From: Gemmatimonadaceae bacterium | Lineage (GTDB): Bacteria > Gemmatimonadota > Gemmatimonadetes > Gemmatimonadales > Gemmatimonadaceae | DNA length: 64,000 nt | NCBI GenBank assembly: GCA_016742275.1 | Contig: JACVCD010000007.1 | Coordinates: 1-64,000, forward strand | Direction: 5' to 3' | Shown here: piece by piece, positions 1 to 9,326 of the stretch | Position numbering within the stretch: position 1 is the first letter of the stretch | How the letters are laid out: each line of letters opens with the position of its first letter | The notes under the pieces: generated by a model | Seen by the model: only the letters and a program-made list of their open reading frames with translations | Databases searched by the model: none | Told to the model about the DNA's origin: nothing | Position numbers and translations under genes: made by a program

Positions 1-121
1 CCGCGCCATCCTCGCCTTGCCCCCCCATGCCCACACCGCTGTGCTGGCCGAACATAGACCCCACTTCCCCCGCTCGTAAGCCGTGCGCGTTGTGGTGACG
101 CGTTGTTCACCTGCGTTGTTG

Positions 122-2713
122 TCAGGGGTTGAACCAGAACGACGCTTTCACCAATAGCGTGTTCATGGGATGCGCTTCAAACACCTGCGTCACGTCCTGT
201 GGGAAGCGGAATTGTGATGCGGTCGGTTCGCTGAGATTGCGACCTTGTTGCCACACGAGAAACAGCACCGACGCGGGACGATACTCCCACCGGACAACGG
301 TGTTGCTGCGAAACTCGCGCACACGGAATCCACCTGGGTCGCCACCTGCGTGCGGACGGAATCGATCGCCGTAGACATCCGCGCGTGGTGACGCGAGCTC
401 GCGCCACTGGCTGTAGCTGCCTGTGGTTACGAATGGCTGGCCATACACCTGCAGAGACAGCGTCGGTGTCATCGTGTAGTTCACACGAACCGTCGTGCGA
501 AGCGTCTGCTGGTCGAGACGCGCGAACGTGTATCGCATTGTGCCATCGACAGTGCGATTCGAATGCCACTGGGCGTCGGTCACACGGGAGTCGTAGTTGA
601 ACGCCAGTGATCCCGAAAAGCGCGACGACGAGCGAACCTGGACACTGGGCTCGAACCACCGGCTGCTGGAGCGTCCATCATCCCCTCGCGAGGCTCCAGC
701 AAACAAGACCGGCGTGTACCACCGCCTGCGATCGCCTTCAATGCCGAGGAAGAAGTTCCCGTTTTGGCTCTGACGAACAGCCGGGCCACCGCGAGCGGCC
801 CGATCATCGTAGAACGACATCAGATAGCCGTTGGCATTCATGCCACCATGCAGCCACCACGTGTTTGGCAGCTCCATGTGCGCATTCGTGTTGAGCCCCT
901 GCGCTGTCGCAAGTCCTGCTGCACTCCACGTGTTGAACGTGTTGAAGTTGACCTGCGCCCGGCGATACAGCCGCGTGGGCCTGGTATACTGCAACGCGAA
1001 CCAGTTGCGGAACATCATCTGGTCGGCGCGCGACAGAAAACCCAGATCGTTGCTCTCGAATCCCGGTGAGAAACGCTGCAGCACCGTCTGAAAGCGGGTG
1101 ATGCCGCCGCCGAATTTGCTCACCGACACACGCTGCATGTCACCGGCCAGTGATGTGCGCGTAGTATCCAGCACCAGATTGTCGTCGGGCCGATCGTATT
1201 GATGCACACTGCTGCGCTGCGTCGCAGTGATGGCCGTAGCGCTGCCGGTTACCACACTGCCGGCAAATGACGCCGCCAGTTCATAGTTGTTGCGCAGGAA
1301 GCGATGCCGGAGGTCCAGGCCGCCGGTATACGCACCATCGCGAATGAAGGGACGACTCCAGTCATCGAGCGATCGTGTGACACCAGTGAACATCACGCCA
1401 ATGCCACTCTGCCCATTGCGCAGATCTTGCTGCAGTCGCAGCACACCGTACGACGACTGTGGTTCTATCGTTCGACTCTGCGTGCCCACTTCGCGCTCGG
1501 TCACTGCAGTCAGCGCTCCGATAGACAAACCATTCGCCAGACGTCCACTCAACTTGCCAGCGCCGAGGATGCGTGAAGCGGTGGGACTCGCGGCGTCACC
1601 GTAACGACCGAGCAGTTGCGGTGAACGACCAATGCGCCGGGAGTAGAACAGTCCCGTGCATCCCGTATCGATGTCCCCGCAGGCCGTGCGGAATTGAAAG
1701 ATGCCCGCGCCTTCGAGAAAGAATGGACGTCGTTCCTCAAAGAATTGCTCGAACGCGGTCAGGTTAAGCACCGACGGATCGGCTTCAACCTGTCCGAAGT
1801 CGGGATTGATGGTCGCATCGACCGTGAGGTTGCTGCCAATGCCGACTTTGACGTCTGCTCCAAATGCTTGCGACAACGGCTGTTCGAATCGCCCATTAGC
1901 CATCTGACGCGTCTGCGTCTTCTCCACGACGTACGGCGTGATTTCGATTCGCCGCGGTTGACGAAGCTGTGCAATGCCTGCGAGTTCGCCGGCCTGCGAG
2001 ACATATCCCTGCGCATCGCGACGGTACAGCGGCCACGAAATGCGTTGGCGTGTGCGCGCCACATCGCGCACCACCAGCAGTCCGAACGTATTGTCGCCAG
2101 CCATCTGCGCATTGAATCGCATCTGACTGAACGGAATGCGGAACTCGGCCACCCACCCCAAGGAATCGATACTGGCGCTCGCATCCCATACCGCGTCCCA
2201 CGTCACGTCTTCCACGTTGTCGTTGTACACGTAGAAATCGCGCTTCACGCCGGCCGGATTGACGATGAACTGGTAGGCCGTGCGGCGATCATGATATGAA
2301 TCGATCACCAGCTTGAGCTGCTCACTTTCCGTGCGGATGTCGCGGCGTGAGAGCAGTGAGATGATGCTATCGGGCGCCGGATCGTACATGCGCCCCAGCA
2401 CGTACAGATAGCGATCATCGTACAGCACGCGGAGCTCCGTACGGAAACGCGGCACGGCACCGGGCGTGGGCTCGTACTCGAGAAACTCATCGATCACGCG
2501 CGCCGACTGCCACGCTACGTCGTCCGCTCGACCATCGATGGTGGGAGCCTGAGTGGCCCGGGAGGCAAAACCTCGACGAGCCAGCGCCGAAGGATCGGCC
2601 GTGCCACGCGCCGGACTGCCGGCATTGGACGACGGTTGAGCAGATGTCTCGATCGGTGCGAATAGGAGGGCACCGGATGTCAGGAGACCGAACAGGGAAA
2701 GCGAAACGTGCAT
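122..2713 (-). CDS. DUF5916 outer-membrane protein with CBM9-like domain
   Basis: Exported protein of the DUF5916 family; its substrate is unknown. From the ATG at 2713 there is a signal peptide (LSLFGLLTSGALLFAP, cut near ETSAQ). A CBM9-like beta-sandwich follows at about residues 45-230 (APTIDGRADDVAW, LYVLGRMYDPAPDS, WVAEFRIPFSQMRF). The remaining ~600 residues alternate polar and hydrophobic strands and end in aromatic FWFNP, as outer-membrane barrels do. An upstream in-frame start at 2764 would add 17 residues ahead of the signal peptide, so I prefer 2713. It lies 116 bp downstream of the deacylase gene, but a terminator hairpin separates them, so it probably has its own promoter. In Bacteroidota and Gemmatimonadota this family is common near TonB systems; a role in binding or importing polymers is only an inference. 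Confidence 0.85.
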   Translation of the reverse strand: MHVSLSLFGLLTSGALLFAPIETSAQPSSNAGSPARGTADPSALARRGFASRATQAPTIDGRADDVAWQSARVIDEFLEYEPTPGAVPRFRTELRVLYDDRYLYVLGRMYDPAPDSIISLLSRRDIRTESEQLKLVIDSYHDRRTAYQFIVNPAGVKRDFYVYNDNVEDVTWDAVWDASASIDSLGWVAEFRIPFSQMRFNAQMAGDNTFGLLVVRDVARTRQRISWPLYRRDAQGYVSQAGELAGIAQLRQPRRIEITPYVVEKTQTRQMANGRFEQPLSQAFGADVKVGIGSNLTVDATINPDFGQVEADPSVLNLTAFEQFFEERRPFFLEGAGIFQFRTACGDIDTGCTGLFYSRRIGRSPQLLGRYGDAASPTASRILGAGKLSGRLANGLSIGALTAVTEREVGTQSRTIEPQSSYGVLRLQQDLRNGQSGIGVMFTGVTRSLDDWSRPFIRDGAYTGGLDLRHRFLRNNYELAASFAGSVVTGSATAITATQRSSVHQYDRPDDNLVLDTTRTSLAGDMQRVSVSKFGGGITRFQTVLQRFSPGFESNDLGFLSRADQMMFRNWFALQYTRPTRLYRRAQVNFNTFNTWSAAGLATAQGLNTNAHMELPNTWWLHGGMNANGYLMSFYDDRAARGGPAVRQSQNGNFFLGIEGDRRRWYTPVLFAGASRGDDGRSSSRWFEPSVQVRSSSRFSGSLAFNYDSRVTDAQWHSNRTVDGTMRYTFARLDQQTLRTTVRVNYTMTPTLSLQVYGQPFVTTGSYSQWRELASPRADVYGDRFRPHAGGDPGGFRVREFRSNTVVRWEYRPASVLFLVWQQGRNLSEPTASQFRFPQDVTQVFEAHPMNTLLVKASFWFNP

Positions 2714-2798
2714 GGGAGGGGAAAGCGAGGGAGGGGCGACCGGTGCGCCAACCCCGGCGCACATCGGTCACGTCCATTCGACAGTTCACCCCATCAAA

Positions 2799-2821
2799 AG
2801 GTTGGGAATCACCCCCAACCT
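2799..2821 (-). terminator. Rho-independent terminator after the deacylase gene
   Basis: On the minus strand an 8-bp perfect stem (AGGTTGGG / CCCAACCT, 7-nt loop) is followed by TTTTG. It starts 9 bp past the stop of the deacylase gene at 2830 and separates that operon from the DUF5916 gene. Confidence 0.7.
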
Positions 2822-2829
2822 GCTGTTCG

Positions 2830-4443
2830 TCAGCGACTCCGAAGCGCCATGCCGGAGAGCGTCCCGGTAGGAGCCCCCTCACGAACCGCCGCCGTCCCAT
2901 TCACAAATACCCAGCGCATACCGGTAGCCAGTCGCGTGGGCTCTACGTAGGTCGCCTCCTCCCGCACCGTGCGCGGGTCGAAAACAATTACGTCCGCGAA
3001 AGCACCGGGCTTGAGTTCCCCTCGATCCCGAAGACCATACACTCTGGCCACCTGCGCACTCGACGCCTGAATCATGCGCGCCATGGAGATGACGTTCCGC
3101 TCGAGCACATAGTAGCGGATCTTGCGCGGATAGGTGCCGAACAGTCGCGGGTGACCATCGGAGCCATCAGAACTGGTCATCACGTAAGGATCACGCATGA
3201 AACGTTCGATGTCGGCCTCAATCATGTTGAACGATGCCACGCTCATGTCGAGGCCTTCGCGCACCATGTCGAGTGCCGTTTCCGCCGCTGGTGTACCACG
3301 GGCCGTGGCGACATCACGCAACGTCTTGCCGATGTAGGGACGGGCCGCGGCGCCACCACCGGTCAGCAGCAGCGAACTATCACCACCACGACGCCGCAGA
3401 TTATCGCGGATTTCGTCCAGCATGCGCGCACGCTGCGGGGCATCAGCCATGCGAGCCAGCATCGAGTCGCGCCCACCGGCCTGCGCCCAACGCGGCAAGA
3501 GCGCGGCACTCACACCCGTACCACTCGCTGTCCACGGATACTGGTCGGCCACCACCGTGCAACCACGACGTCGTGCCGCCGCCATGATCGACAGCACGCT
3601 ATCGGCTTTGCCCCACACATCGACGCCAAGCGTCTTGATGTGCCCGATATTGGTCGTGAGCCCCGAGCCACATCCAATGCGAATGGCTTCTTCCACTGAC
3701 GAAAACAAACCGATCGTATACGAGCTCTCGTCGCGTTGATGCGTGTCATACACACCACCAAACGGACGCGCCGCCGACACCACCGACAACACTTCTTCGG
3801 TGGTGGCATACGACTGCGGCGCATAAAACAAACCGGACCCTACACCAAACGCGCCTTCCGTCATGGCCTGCGCAATGAGTGCGCGCATCTCTTCCACCTG
3901 CGCCGGATTGGCGGCCGCCGATGAAGCACCCATGACACGCCCGCGCACCGTACCGTAACCCGCCAGTGCGTACGTGTTGGTACCGAGGCCCAGTACGATC
4001 GAGCTGTCCAGCACGCGCTTCACATCGACGGGACCACGGCCATCGGCGCCAAGCACCACAGTGGTGACGCCCTGCATGAGGGTGCCCACATTCTTGCGGC
4101 GCTCGAGACCAAGTCGCGGCAATCCTTCATACGCGTGCGTATGCGGATCGATGAAGCCCGGAGCGACAATCAGCCCGGTTGCGTCGATCGTGGTGCGGGC
4201 CACTGTGCCACGCGGCACCGCACCAACAAACGCCACGCGAGTCCCACGCAGACCCACCGCCACCGAGCGCGCGGTATTGCCCGATCCGTCATAGACCTGA
4301 CCACCGGTGATCAGCACGTCGAGCGAATCACCATTACCAATGGCGACACCATCGCTGCGGGTGCTGCATGCGGACAGCGCCAACACGGCCGCGGCACAAA
4401 TACCGAATCGCTGACGTAATGTGGAACTTGCAGACATGAACAT
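2830..4443 (-). CDS. N-acyl-D-amino-acid deacylase-type amidohydrolase lipoprotein
   Basis: Member of the D-aminoacylase / dihydroorotase-like amidohydrolase superfamily, which hydrolyses N-acyl-D-amino acids at a metal centre. The N-terminus is a lipoprotein signal (AAVLALSAC), so the enzyme is probably periplasmic and lipid-anchored. The amidohydrolase beta-strand and metal motif GFIDPHTHAYEG lies at about residue 97. Further family-like segments are THQRDESSY, NIGHIKTLG and VMTSSDGSDGHPR; the C-terminus has ELKPGAFADVIVFDP, typical of the amidohydrolase end. It follows the ornithine-cyclodeaminase-like gene after 3 bp, so the two are co-transcribed. Specificity (D-amino-acid acylase versus another N-acyl or cyclic amide substrate) cannot be read from sequence alone. 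Confidence 0.85.
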   Translation of the reverse strand: MFMSASSTLRQRFGICAAAVLALSACSTRSDGVAIGNGDSLDVLITGGQVYDGSGNTARSVAVGLRGTRVAFVGAVPRGTVARTTIDATGLIVAPGFIDPHTHAYEGLPRLGLERRKNVGTLMQGVTTVVLGADGRGPVDVKRVLDSSIVLGLGTNTYALAGYGTVRGRVMGASSAAANPAQVEEMRALIAQAMTEGAFGVGSGLFYAPQSYATTEEVLSVVSAARPFGGVYDTHQRDESSYTIGLFSSVEEAIRIGCGSGLTTNIGHIKTLGVDVWGKADSVLSIMAAARRRGCTVVADQYPWTASGTGVSAALLPRWAQAGGRDSMLARMADAPQRARMLDEIRDNLRRRGGDSSLLLTGGGAAARPYIGKTLRDVATARGTPAAETALDMVREGLDMSVASFNMIEADIERFMRDPYVMTSSDGSDGHPRLFGTYPRKIRYYVLERNVISMARMIQASSAQVARVYGLRDRGELKPGAFADVIVFDPRTVREEATYVEPTRLATGMRWVFVNGTAAVREGAPTGTLSGMALRSR

Positions 4444-4446
4444 CGA

Positions 4447-5391
4447 TCAGGATTGAAAGTGCGATTTCGCCACAGCCAGACGCGCCGCCGCCAGATCTTC
4501 CAGCGCGAGCCCAACCGATTTGAAACAGGTCACCTGTGTATCGTGCTCCCGACCAGCTACATCACCACGCAACAGTGATCCCAAATCACCGGCAACATGT
4601 GATGCGCTGATCGCACCGGAACGATACGGCTGCACAATATCACCCGCTTCACGTTCGGCGCTCGCCACATCGTCCACGAACACCCGCGCGCGGGCAATTG
4701 CTTCGTCATCTGTTTCGCGCATCTGTGGTGTGTACGCGCCGACCAGGTCGAGATGCGCACCCGCACGCAGCCACTGACCCAACACCACCGGTACGCTGGA
4801 CGTCGTGGCGCAACTCACCAGATCGGCCTCCCGCACTCCATCGGCAAGGTCACGACACACCGACACGACCAGCCCCTCGGCCTCCAGTTCGCGAGCCACT
4901 GCTGCGGCCTTGAGAACCTCACGCCCCCAAACGTGCACCCGCACAATCGATGGGTTGAGTGCGCAATGCGCCCGCGCCAACCACGGTGCCAATCGACCGG
5001 TGCCAACAATCAACAGAGACTCGGCATCCGGTCGCAACAGATGCCGGGCCGCCAGCGCCGACACCGCCGCCGTTCGCCGCACGGTCAGTGCATCGCCATC
5101 GAGAAGCGCGAGCGGCTTTCCGGTCTGCCGTGCACTCAACAGGTAGGTGGCCTCCACCGTGTGTCCGCCAAATTGCGGCGCTCCCGGAATAACGGTCACC
5201 ATTTTGAGGCCGATATGTGCCGCATCCCATGCCGGCATCAACAACAGGTGCTCAGTCCCTGCCCCGTCGAGCGTGTGCGCATGCCGCACCGGTGACTGCG
5301 GCGGAGACAGAAAGGCGTCACGCAGCGCTTCCGCCAACGCGTCCCACGGGAGTGCCGCGTGGACCTGTTCCGCATCGAGTGTCGTGAGCAT
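4447..5391 (-). CDS. Ornithine cyclodeaminase / mu-crystallin family protein
   Basis: NAD(P)-dependent enzyme of the OCD/mu-crystallin family. Members deaminate ornithine to proline or reduce cyclic imino acids such as pyrroline-2-carboxylate. Family segments are IGLKMVTVIPGAP with the conserved Lys near residue 63, DGDALTVRRTAA, the Rossmann motif LIVGTGRLA near residue 129, and DLVSCATTSSVPVV. I use the ATG at 5391; a TTG three codons upstream is possible. It is the first gene of an operon with the deacylase and is divergent from an FAD oxidase at 5485. With those neighbours, reduction of an imino acid made by the oxidase is a reasonable but untested role. Confidence 0.85.
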   Translation of the reverse strand: MLTTLDAEQVHAALPWDALAEALRDAFLSPPQSPVRHAHTLDGAGTEHLLLMPAWDAAHIGLKMVTVIPGAPQFGGHTVEATYLLSARQTGKPLALLDGDALTVRRTAAVSALAARHLLRPDAESLLIVGTGRLAPWLARAHCALNPSIVRVHVWGREVLKAAAVARELEAEGLVVSVCRDLADGVREADLVSCATTSSVPVVLGQWLRAGAHLDLVGAYTPQMRETDDEAIARARVFVDDVASAEREAGDIVQPYRSGAISASHVAGDLGSLLRGDVAGREHDTQVTCFKSVGLALEDLAAARLAVAKSHFQS

Positions 5392-5484
5392 GTTCCCCAA
5401 GCTACGCAGAAATCATGGTATGCGTTTACGGTAGGCATTCCCGCCAGCCGTCCTGGTCGGGCAACACGACAAGCGAGTGACGAT

Positions 5485-6666
5485 ATGACGGTGGTGATCA
5501 TCGGCGGTGGTGTCATGGGCGCTTCCACGGCATGGCATCTGGCGCGCGAGCACGGACAGGAGGTCGTCGTGCTCGAACGTGACAACAGCTACGCGCTGGC
5601 TTCGAGCGCGCTGTCCGCGTGCGCCATCCGTCAGCAGTTCTCCACCGAGATCAACATCCGTGTGTCGCAGGCCAGTCTGGCATTCTATCGAAACATCGGT
5701 CAGCACCTCGCGACTCCCGATGACACACCGGATATCGGACTCGTCGAACCCGGCTACCTCTATCTGGCCGCCACGTCCCAGGGCGCCGACAATCTGCGGG
5801 CACAACATGCGCTGCAGCACTCACTCGGTGTGACCACCGCCCTGCTCGATCCCGACGCACTCAGGCAGCGCTATCCCTGGATGCAGGTCGATGACGTGCA
5901 CCTCGGGTCACTCGGCGTATCCACCGCTACCAGCGGCGAAGGCTGGTTTGATGGCTACGCCGCCATGCAGGCATTCCGGCGCGCTGCAATTGAAGCCGGT
6001 GCCACCTTTGTTGAAGCCGATGCTGCGGCCATGATCACGGATGCAAATCGCGTGCGTGGTGTACGTGCAGTCGACGGCCGGGAATGGCTGGCCGATCATG
6101 TCGTCATTGCCGCCGGCGCGTGGAGTGCGCGCGTGGCCGCGATGTGCGGCGCAACACTGCCTGTCGCCGCGCGCAAACGTGACGTGTTTGCCATTGAAGC
6201 CAATGTGTCGCTGGCCGATGGGCCACTGCTCATCGACCCCTCCGGTGTGTGGTGTCGTCCGGAGAAAACCGCAGGACAATTCCTGTGTGGTGCACCACCA
6301 CGCAATGGCGATCCCGATGACGTGCCCCTCTCGCAAGTCGATCGCTCATTGTTCGATGAACATATTTGGCCAGTGCTTGCATCACGCATCCCCGACTTCG
6401 ATGCGTTGCGAGTGACATCATCGTGGGCCGGCTACTACGAGATGAACACCTTCGATCACAATGGACTCGTGGGGAGACTCACGCCGTGGACCAACGTGTA
6501 CGCCGCGTGTGGCTTTTCAGGACATGGCCTGCAGCAGGCGCCGGCCGTTGGTAAAGGACTGGCCGAACTCATTGCCACCGGTGCGTATCAGACACTCGAT
6601 CTTTCGCCATTCACCATCGACCGAATTGCCGCTGGACAGCCACTACTCGAGCGCAACGTGATCTGA
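5485..6666 (+). CDS. FAD-dependent oxidoreductase (DAO / sarcosine-oxidase-like)
   Basis: Flavoenzyme of the D-amino-acid-oxidase (DAO) superfamily. It opens with the FAD dinucleotide motif VVIIGGGVMGASTAWHLA and then VVVLERD, which binds the ribose. A central VVIAAGAWS strand and a C-terminal ACGFSGHGLQQAPAVGK motif (flavin contact) are also typical. The ATG at 5485 sits directly before the first beta strand; longer in-frame starts would add about 40 residues of no recognisable domain. It is divergent from the OCD-like gene, and the two start codons are about 93 bp apart, so they may share a control region. The best guess is oxidation of an amino or imino acid released by the adjacent deacylase. 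FOXRED1/sarcosine-oxidase-like enzymes are the alternative. Confidence 0.87.
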   Translation: MTVVIIGGGVMGASTAWHLAREHGQEVVVLERDNSYALASSALSACAIRQQFSTEINIRVSQASLAFYRNIGQHLATPDDTPDIGLVEPGYLYLAATSQGADNLRAQHALQHSLGVTTALLDPDALRQRYPWMQVDDVHLGSLGVSTATSGEGWFDGYAAMQAFRRAAIEAGATFVEADAAAMITDANRVRGVRAVDGREWLADHVVIAAGAWSARVAAMCGATLPVAARKRDVFAIEANVSLADGPLLIDPSGVWCRPEKTAGQFLCGAPPRNGDPDDVPLSQVDRSLFDEHIWPVLASRIPDFDALRVTSSWAGYYEMNTFDHNGLVGRLTPWTNVYAACGFSGHGLQQAPAVGKGLAELIATGAYQTLDLSPFTIDRIAAGQPLLERNVI

Positions 6667-6669
6667 CAC

Positions 6670-7245
6670 CTATGGTCTGAATCCAAAACGGACACCGATG
6701 TGATACGCCCCGTAGTGCTGATTCTCCGACGCACTGTTACGGAGCGATGTGCGGCGATAACCAGCAACGAATCCCACCGGATCTCCGCCAAGCGCGACCT
6801 CGGCCCCTACGGTTCCCCCAACGAAAGGACGACCCTCTCCAAATGCGACCGAGGGCCCAACGAATGCGCGCAAGTCCACACCATCATACGACGCACCGGC
6901 ACCGAGGAGCACCGAAAGCTGTGATTGACTTGGCACACGTGCACGGCATCGGGTGTCTGTTGCGCTCACGAACTCGCAGATATCGCCGCGCCCACCGCCA
7001 GTTCGCCTGGTCAATGACAAGCCAGTGTCGAGCGGACGATTAATTCGACGTGCAAGCGACACATCGATGAGACGACTACCCTCGCTGCGAATCATAGAGC
7101 CATTGGCGCTCGCGGTGCCAACGGAAACGTCCAGATGACTCTTGGACCTCGGCCCAGACTGAGAGTGGGCAAGGTTAGGTGAGAACAGCGCTCCAACGCA
7201 AATGAATGCAAGCACGAACGGCTTTGCCCTTGACTGTGTTTGCAA
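6670..7245 (-). CDS. Small exported beta-barrel-like protein
   Basis: Protein of 191 residues with a signal peptide (AKPFVLAFICVGALFSPNLAHSQ). Short amphipathic strands follow (LDVSVGTASANG, FVGGTVGAEVALGGD, VGFVAGYRRTSL), ending GVRFGFRP, which resembles a small outer-membrane barrel. I chose the TTG at 7245 because AGGAG lies six bases upstream on the minus strand; the alternative TTG at 7260 has no ribosome-binding site. It is 109 bp downstream of the serine-protease gene in the same orientation, with a hairpin between them. Its DNA is A/T-richer than the surroundings. No family recognised. Confidence 0.6.
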   Translation of the reverse strand: MQTQSRAKPFVLAFICVGALFSPNLAHSQSGPRSKSHLDVSVGTASANGSMIRSEGSRLIDVSLARRINRPLDTGLSLTRRTGGGRGDICEFVSATDTRCRARVPSQSQLSVLLGAGASYDGVDLRAFVGPSVAFGEGRPFVGGTVGAEVALGGDPVGFVAGYRRTSLRNSASENQHYGAYHIGVRFGFRP

Positions 7246-7303
7246 GATTGATCTCCTCAAGTTGTGGGTCGGCTGTCTTCGCGTTGAGCCAATTACCTAA
7301 TCA

Positions 7304-7337
7304 CGCTTCGCGGCGCGCACTCGGGCACCGCGAAGCG
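7304..7337 (-). terminator. Hairpin after the serine-protease gene
   Basis: Perfect 10-bp inverted repeat CGCTTCGCGG / CCGCGAAGCG beginning 17 bp past the protease stop. The T-run after it is poor (TGATTAGG), so it may terminate only partly before the small barrel-like gene. Confidence 0.45.
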
Positions 7338-7354
7338 ATGCCCAAGTGCGGATC

Positions 7355-8953
7355 TCAGTTGTTGCAATCCGTTCCAGAGGAACTCGCCACGACATACAAT
7401 CGGTCGGTTATCTGTGCTCCGGTGCCGTCGCTGACCGTAACTTCTACCCAGTAAGTTCCGCCGGTGGGAAACTTCACCCAATACGTGCCACCTGATGATT
7501 GTACTGGGCTACCATCGGTGCTCCAGGCATAGCTATAGGCCCCGCTTCCACCTGTACTGTTAGCCCAATATCGGAGCGTGCAGAAGGAGGAAGTATTCGC
7601 ATCGACAGGGCCTCCGACGTATGCAGAAAGCGGACCGCTGGGTGGGGTAGGAGGATGTGCTATTACGTTCCAAGTACCACCGAGATCCGACTGAATCCTC
7701 TCAAGCTTGGCAAAAATCGCCGAAGATTCCCAAGATTCAGATGAGTGAATGCCGACAAGTGTTACCTCTGTGCTGTCGCCACTGGCCAGTCGAACAAAAA
7801 CCGGGCCACCGCTATCACCATTGCCGCGAGTGTAGTTCGCCTCATACCCACAGGTCATTACCATATACAACTCAGGTGTAGCGTCCTTGCAGGTACTCAC
7901 AATGCTTCCTGAAGTCCAGCCAGTAGTGCGACCAACTTTGTGAACCGTCGCTCCTTGATAGAGACTACTGCCAGCCTGCACAACATCGAAATAGGGCTTC
8001 GATTGATCGACCGTTATCGAACCGGTGTTTACTCCGATAGTTCGTAGAATCCGACCTATTGCGAGTGGCATTGATCCGTTTGCCACAAAGTTTGCATCTG
8101 AACCTCGACAAGTACGCAAGCCGCAAGTGTATCCGTATGGATCCTGCACCTCTACGCCCGCAAACACACCTCCGACGTAGTAGGATGTATTGTCTGGAAC
8201 GTACATCATGGAACTGCAATGCGAATTGGTTACGAAACCAGTTACGCCCGAGCGTTGGCCAACGAACCCAAGAGTGCAGCCCGCATTGTTCCAGTGCACT
8301 ATTTGAATGCCGCCCGCCAGTGGATCCGTTGTTCCTGTCTGCAGAGTTGGTGGAGGGGCCATATCAAGCTGAGGACCCGCTCCACGAAGAGACTCAAACC
8401 GCACAGCATTTACCGGAATCCCCAAACGAGAGATCCGTTGCGTCAATTCTTCTCTCACCTTTTCAAAGGACTGTGCTTCGATACCAAGTTCAACGCGGTT
8501 CTCTCTCTCGTCGAGATCTAGAGTCCGGACTGAAAGGACTTGGACCAGCACACTATCAAACAGAATATCACGCCACGCGGCCAGCTGAAGAAACGTGAAT
8601 TCTGCGGAAACTACTTTCATGTCCTTTCGGTGGATGCCAGTGCCTCTGAATGATGAATTATTCGCGTCTATCTCTCTCGACAAGAAGGCTACGGCGCTTT
8701 GCTCATCCTCGCGCTTTGCGACTCTGACCACCATTCGTCCATCGCCGTCCAAATAGAATCCTGCGCTGCTCGGCGAAGATTGAGCCAATTTCAAGAAGGG
8801 TTCTTCATCCGGGCGAGCTCTCTTGGAGCTCCAGTTCGCGTCGATCTTTCGAATACGCAACTCACTGGATGATTCATCCGGGCGAGGTCCTGCAGTCGGG
8901 TCCGCACATGCTGCCAGAAGAAAGATTGAGAACAGGGCTGATCCAACCCTCAT
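7355..8953 (-). CDS. Chymotrypsin-fold serine protease lipoprotein with Ig-like C-terminal domain
   Basis: Secreted, probably lipid-anchored S1-type protease. The signal ends in a lipobox (FLLAAC, Cys16). Residues ~60-195 resemble a pro-region. The protease domain has the triad His245 (VTNSHCS), Asp286 (GSDANF) and Ser381 (GNGDSGGP), most like the streptogrisin / alpha-lytic branch. Residues ~440-530 form a PKD/Ig-like domain (YSYAWSTDGS, YWVEVTVSD). The gene has no good ribosome-binding site of its own; its ATG overlaps the stop of a 15-codon upstream frame, which suggests translational coupling. The base composition is clearly A/T-richer than the flanks, a sign of transfer. Substrate unknown. 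Confidence 0.85.
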   Translation of the reverse strand: MRVGSALFSIFLLAACADPTAGPRPDESSSELRIRKIDANWSSKRARPDEEPFLKLAQSSPSSAGFYLDGDGRMVVRVAKREDEQSAVAFLSREIDANNSSFRGTGIHRKDMKVVSAEFTFLQLAAWRDILFDSVLVQVLSVRTLDLDERENRVELGIEAQSFEKVREELTQRISRLGIPVNAVRFESLRGAGPQLDMAPPPTLQTGTTDPLAGGIQIVHWNNAGCTLGFVGQRSGVTGFVTNSHCSSMMYVPDNTSYYVGGVFAGVEVQDPYGYTCGLRTCRGSDANFVANGSMPLAIGRILRTIGVNTGSITVDQSKPYFDVVQAGSSLYQGATVHKVGRTTGWTSGSIVSTCKDATPELYMVMTCGYEANYTRGNGDSGGPVFVRLASGDSTEVTLVGIHSSESWESSAIFAKLERIQSDLGGTWNVIAHPPTPPSGPLSAYVGGPVDANTSSFCTLRYWANSTGGSGAYSYAWSTDGSPVQSSGGTYWVKFPTGGTYWVEVTVSDGTGAQITDRLYVVASSSGTDCNN

Positions 8954-8997
8954 TGCCTTGTTCTTGGGTGGTACACAACGCTCCCATACATCGACAT
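8950..8997 (-). CDS. Possible 15-codon upstream ORF coupled to the protease gene
   Basis: A minus-strand frame starts with ATG at 8997, preceded by GAGGAG nine bases upstream. It reads MSMYGSVVYHPRTRQ and stops at TGA in 8950-8952, which overlaps the protease ATG at 8953 as ATGA. The protease start itself lacks a usable Shine-Dalgarno, so reinitiation from this short frame is plausible. There is no amino-acid bias suggesting attenuation. Coding status is unproven. Confidence 0.35.
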   Translation of the reverse strand: MSMYGSVVYHPRTRQ

Positions 8998-9326
8998 GCC
9001 TCGCGTCTCCTCAAAAATTGCAAAAGGGAATTGAATAGCGGAACGCAGTAGTGCGAACAAATAAGAGATACAGAAAGATTCGAGCAAAATTCCATCGACC
9101 GCTTACCGAGTATCCGCCGCCTCAACCTATTCGCGAGCATCATGATGTCAATTGTGCGTATGATGCGTCTACTCAGATTTTTGGGACGGAATGACTGTCG
9201 GTCGCTGGAGCGCGATTGCTATCAGGTGCGATTGTCGTGTGTCCATGAAACTTGTGAAGGATCAGATGTCCCCGCCTACACGATGCGACGATAGGCGCCT
9301 TCACACCGTAAGGCCACCACAGGTCC
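8998..9326. other. Gene-free A/T-richer stretch upstream of the protease gene
   Basis: About 330 bp between the protease leader and the stop of the ECF42 sigma gene. Open frames here are short, lack ribosome-binding sites and show no recognisable protein. The base composition matches the protease islet on its left. It presumably carries the protease promoter, but I see no convincing -35/-10 pair. Confidence 0.5.

Noticed and set aside
1-121. A gene end at the left edge
   Set aside because: No frame with a family match or a clear stop context could be supported in 121 bases.
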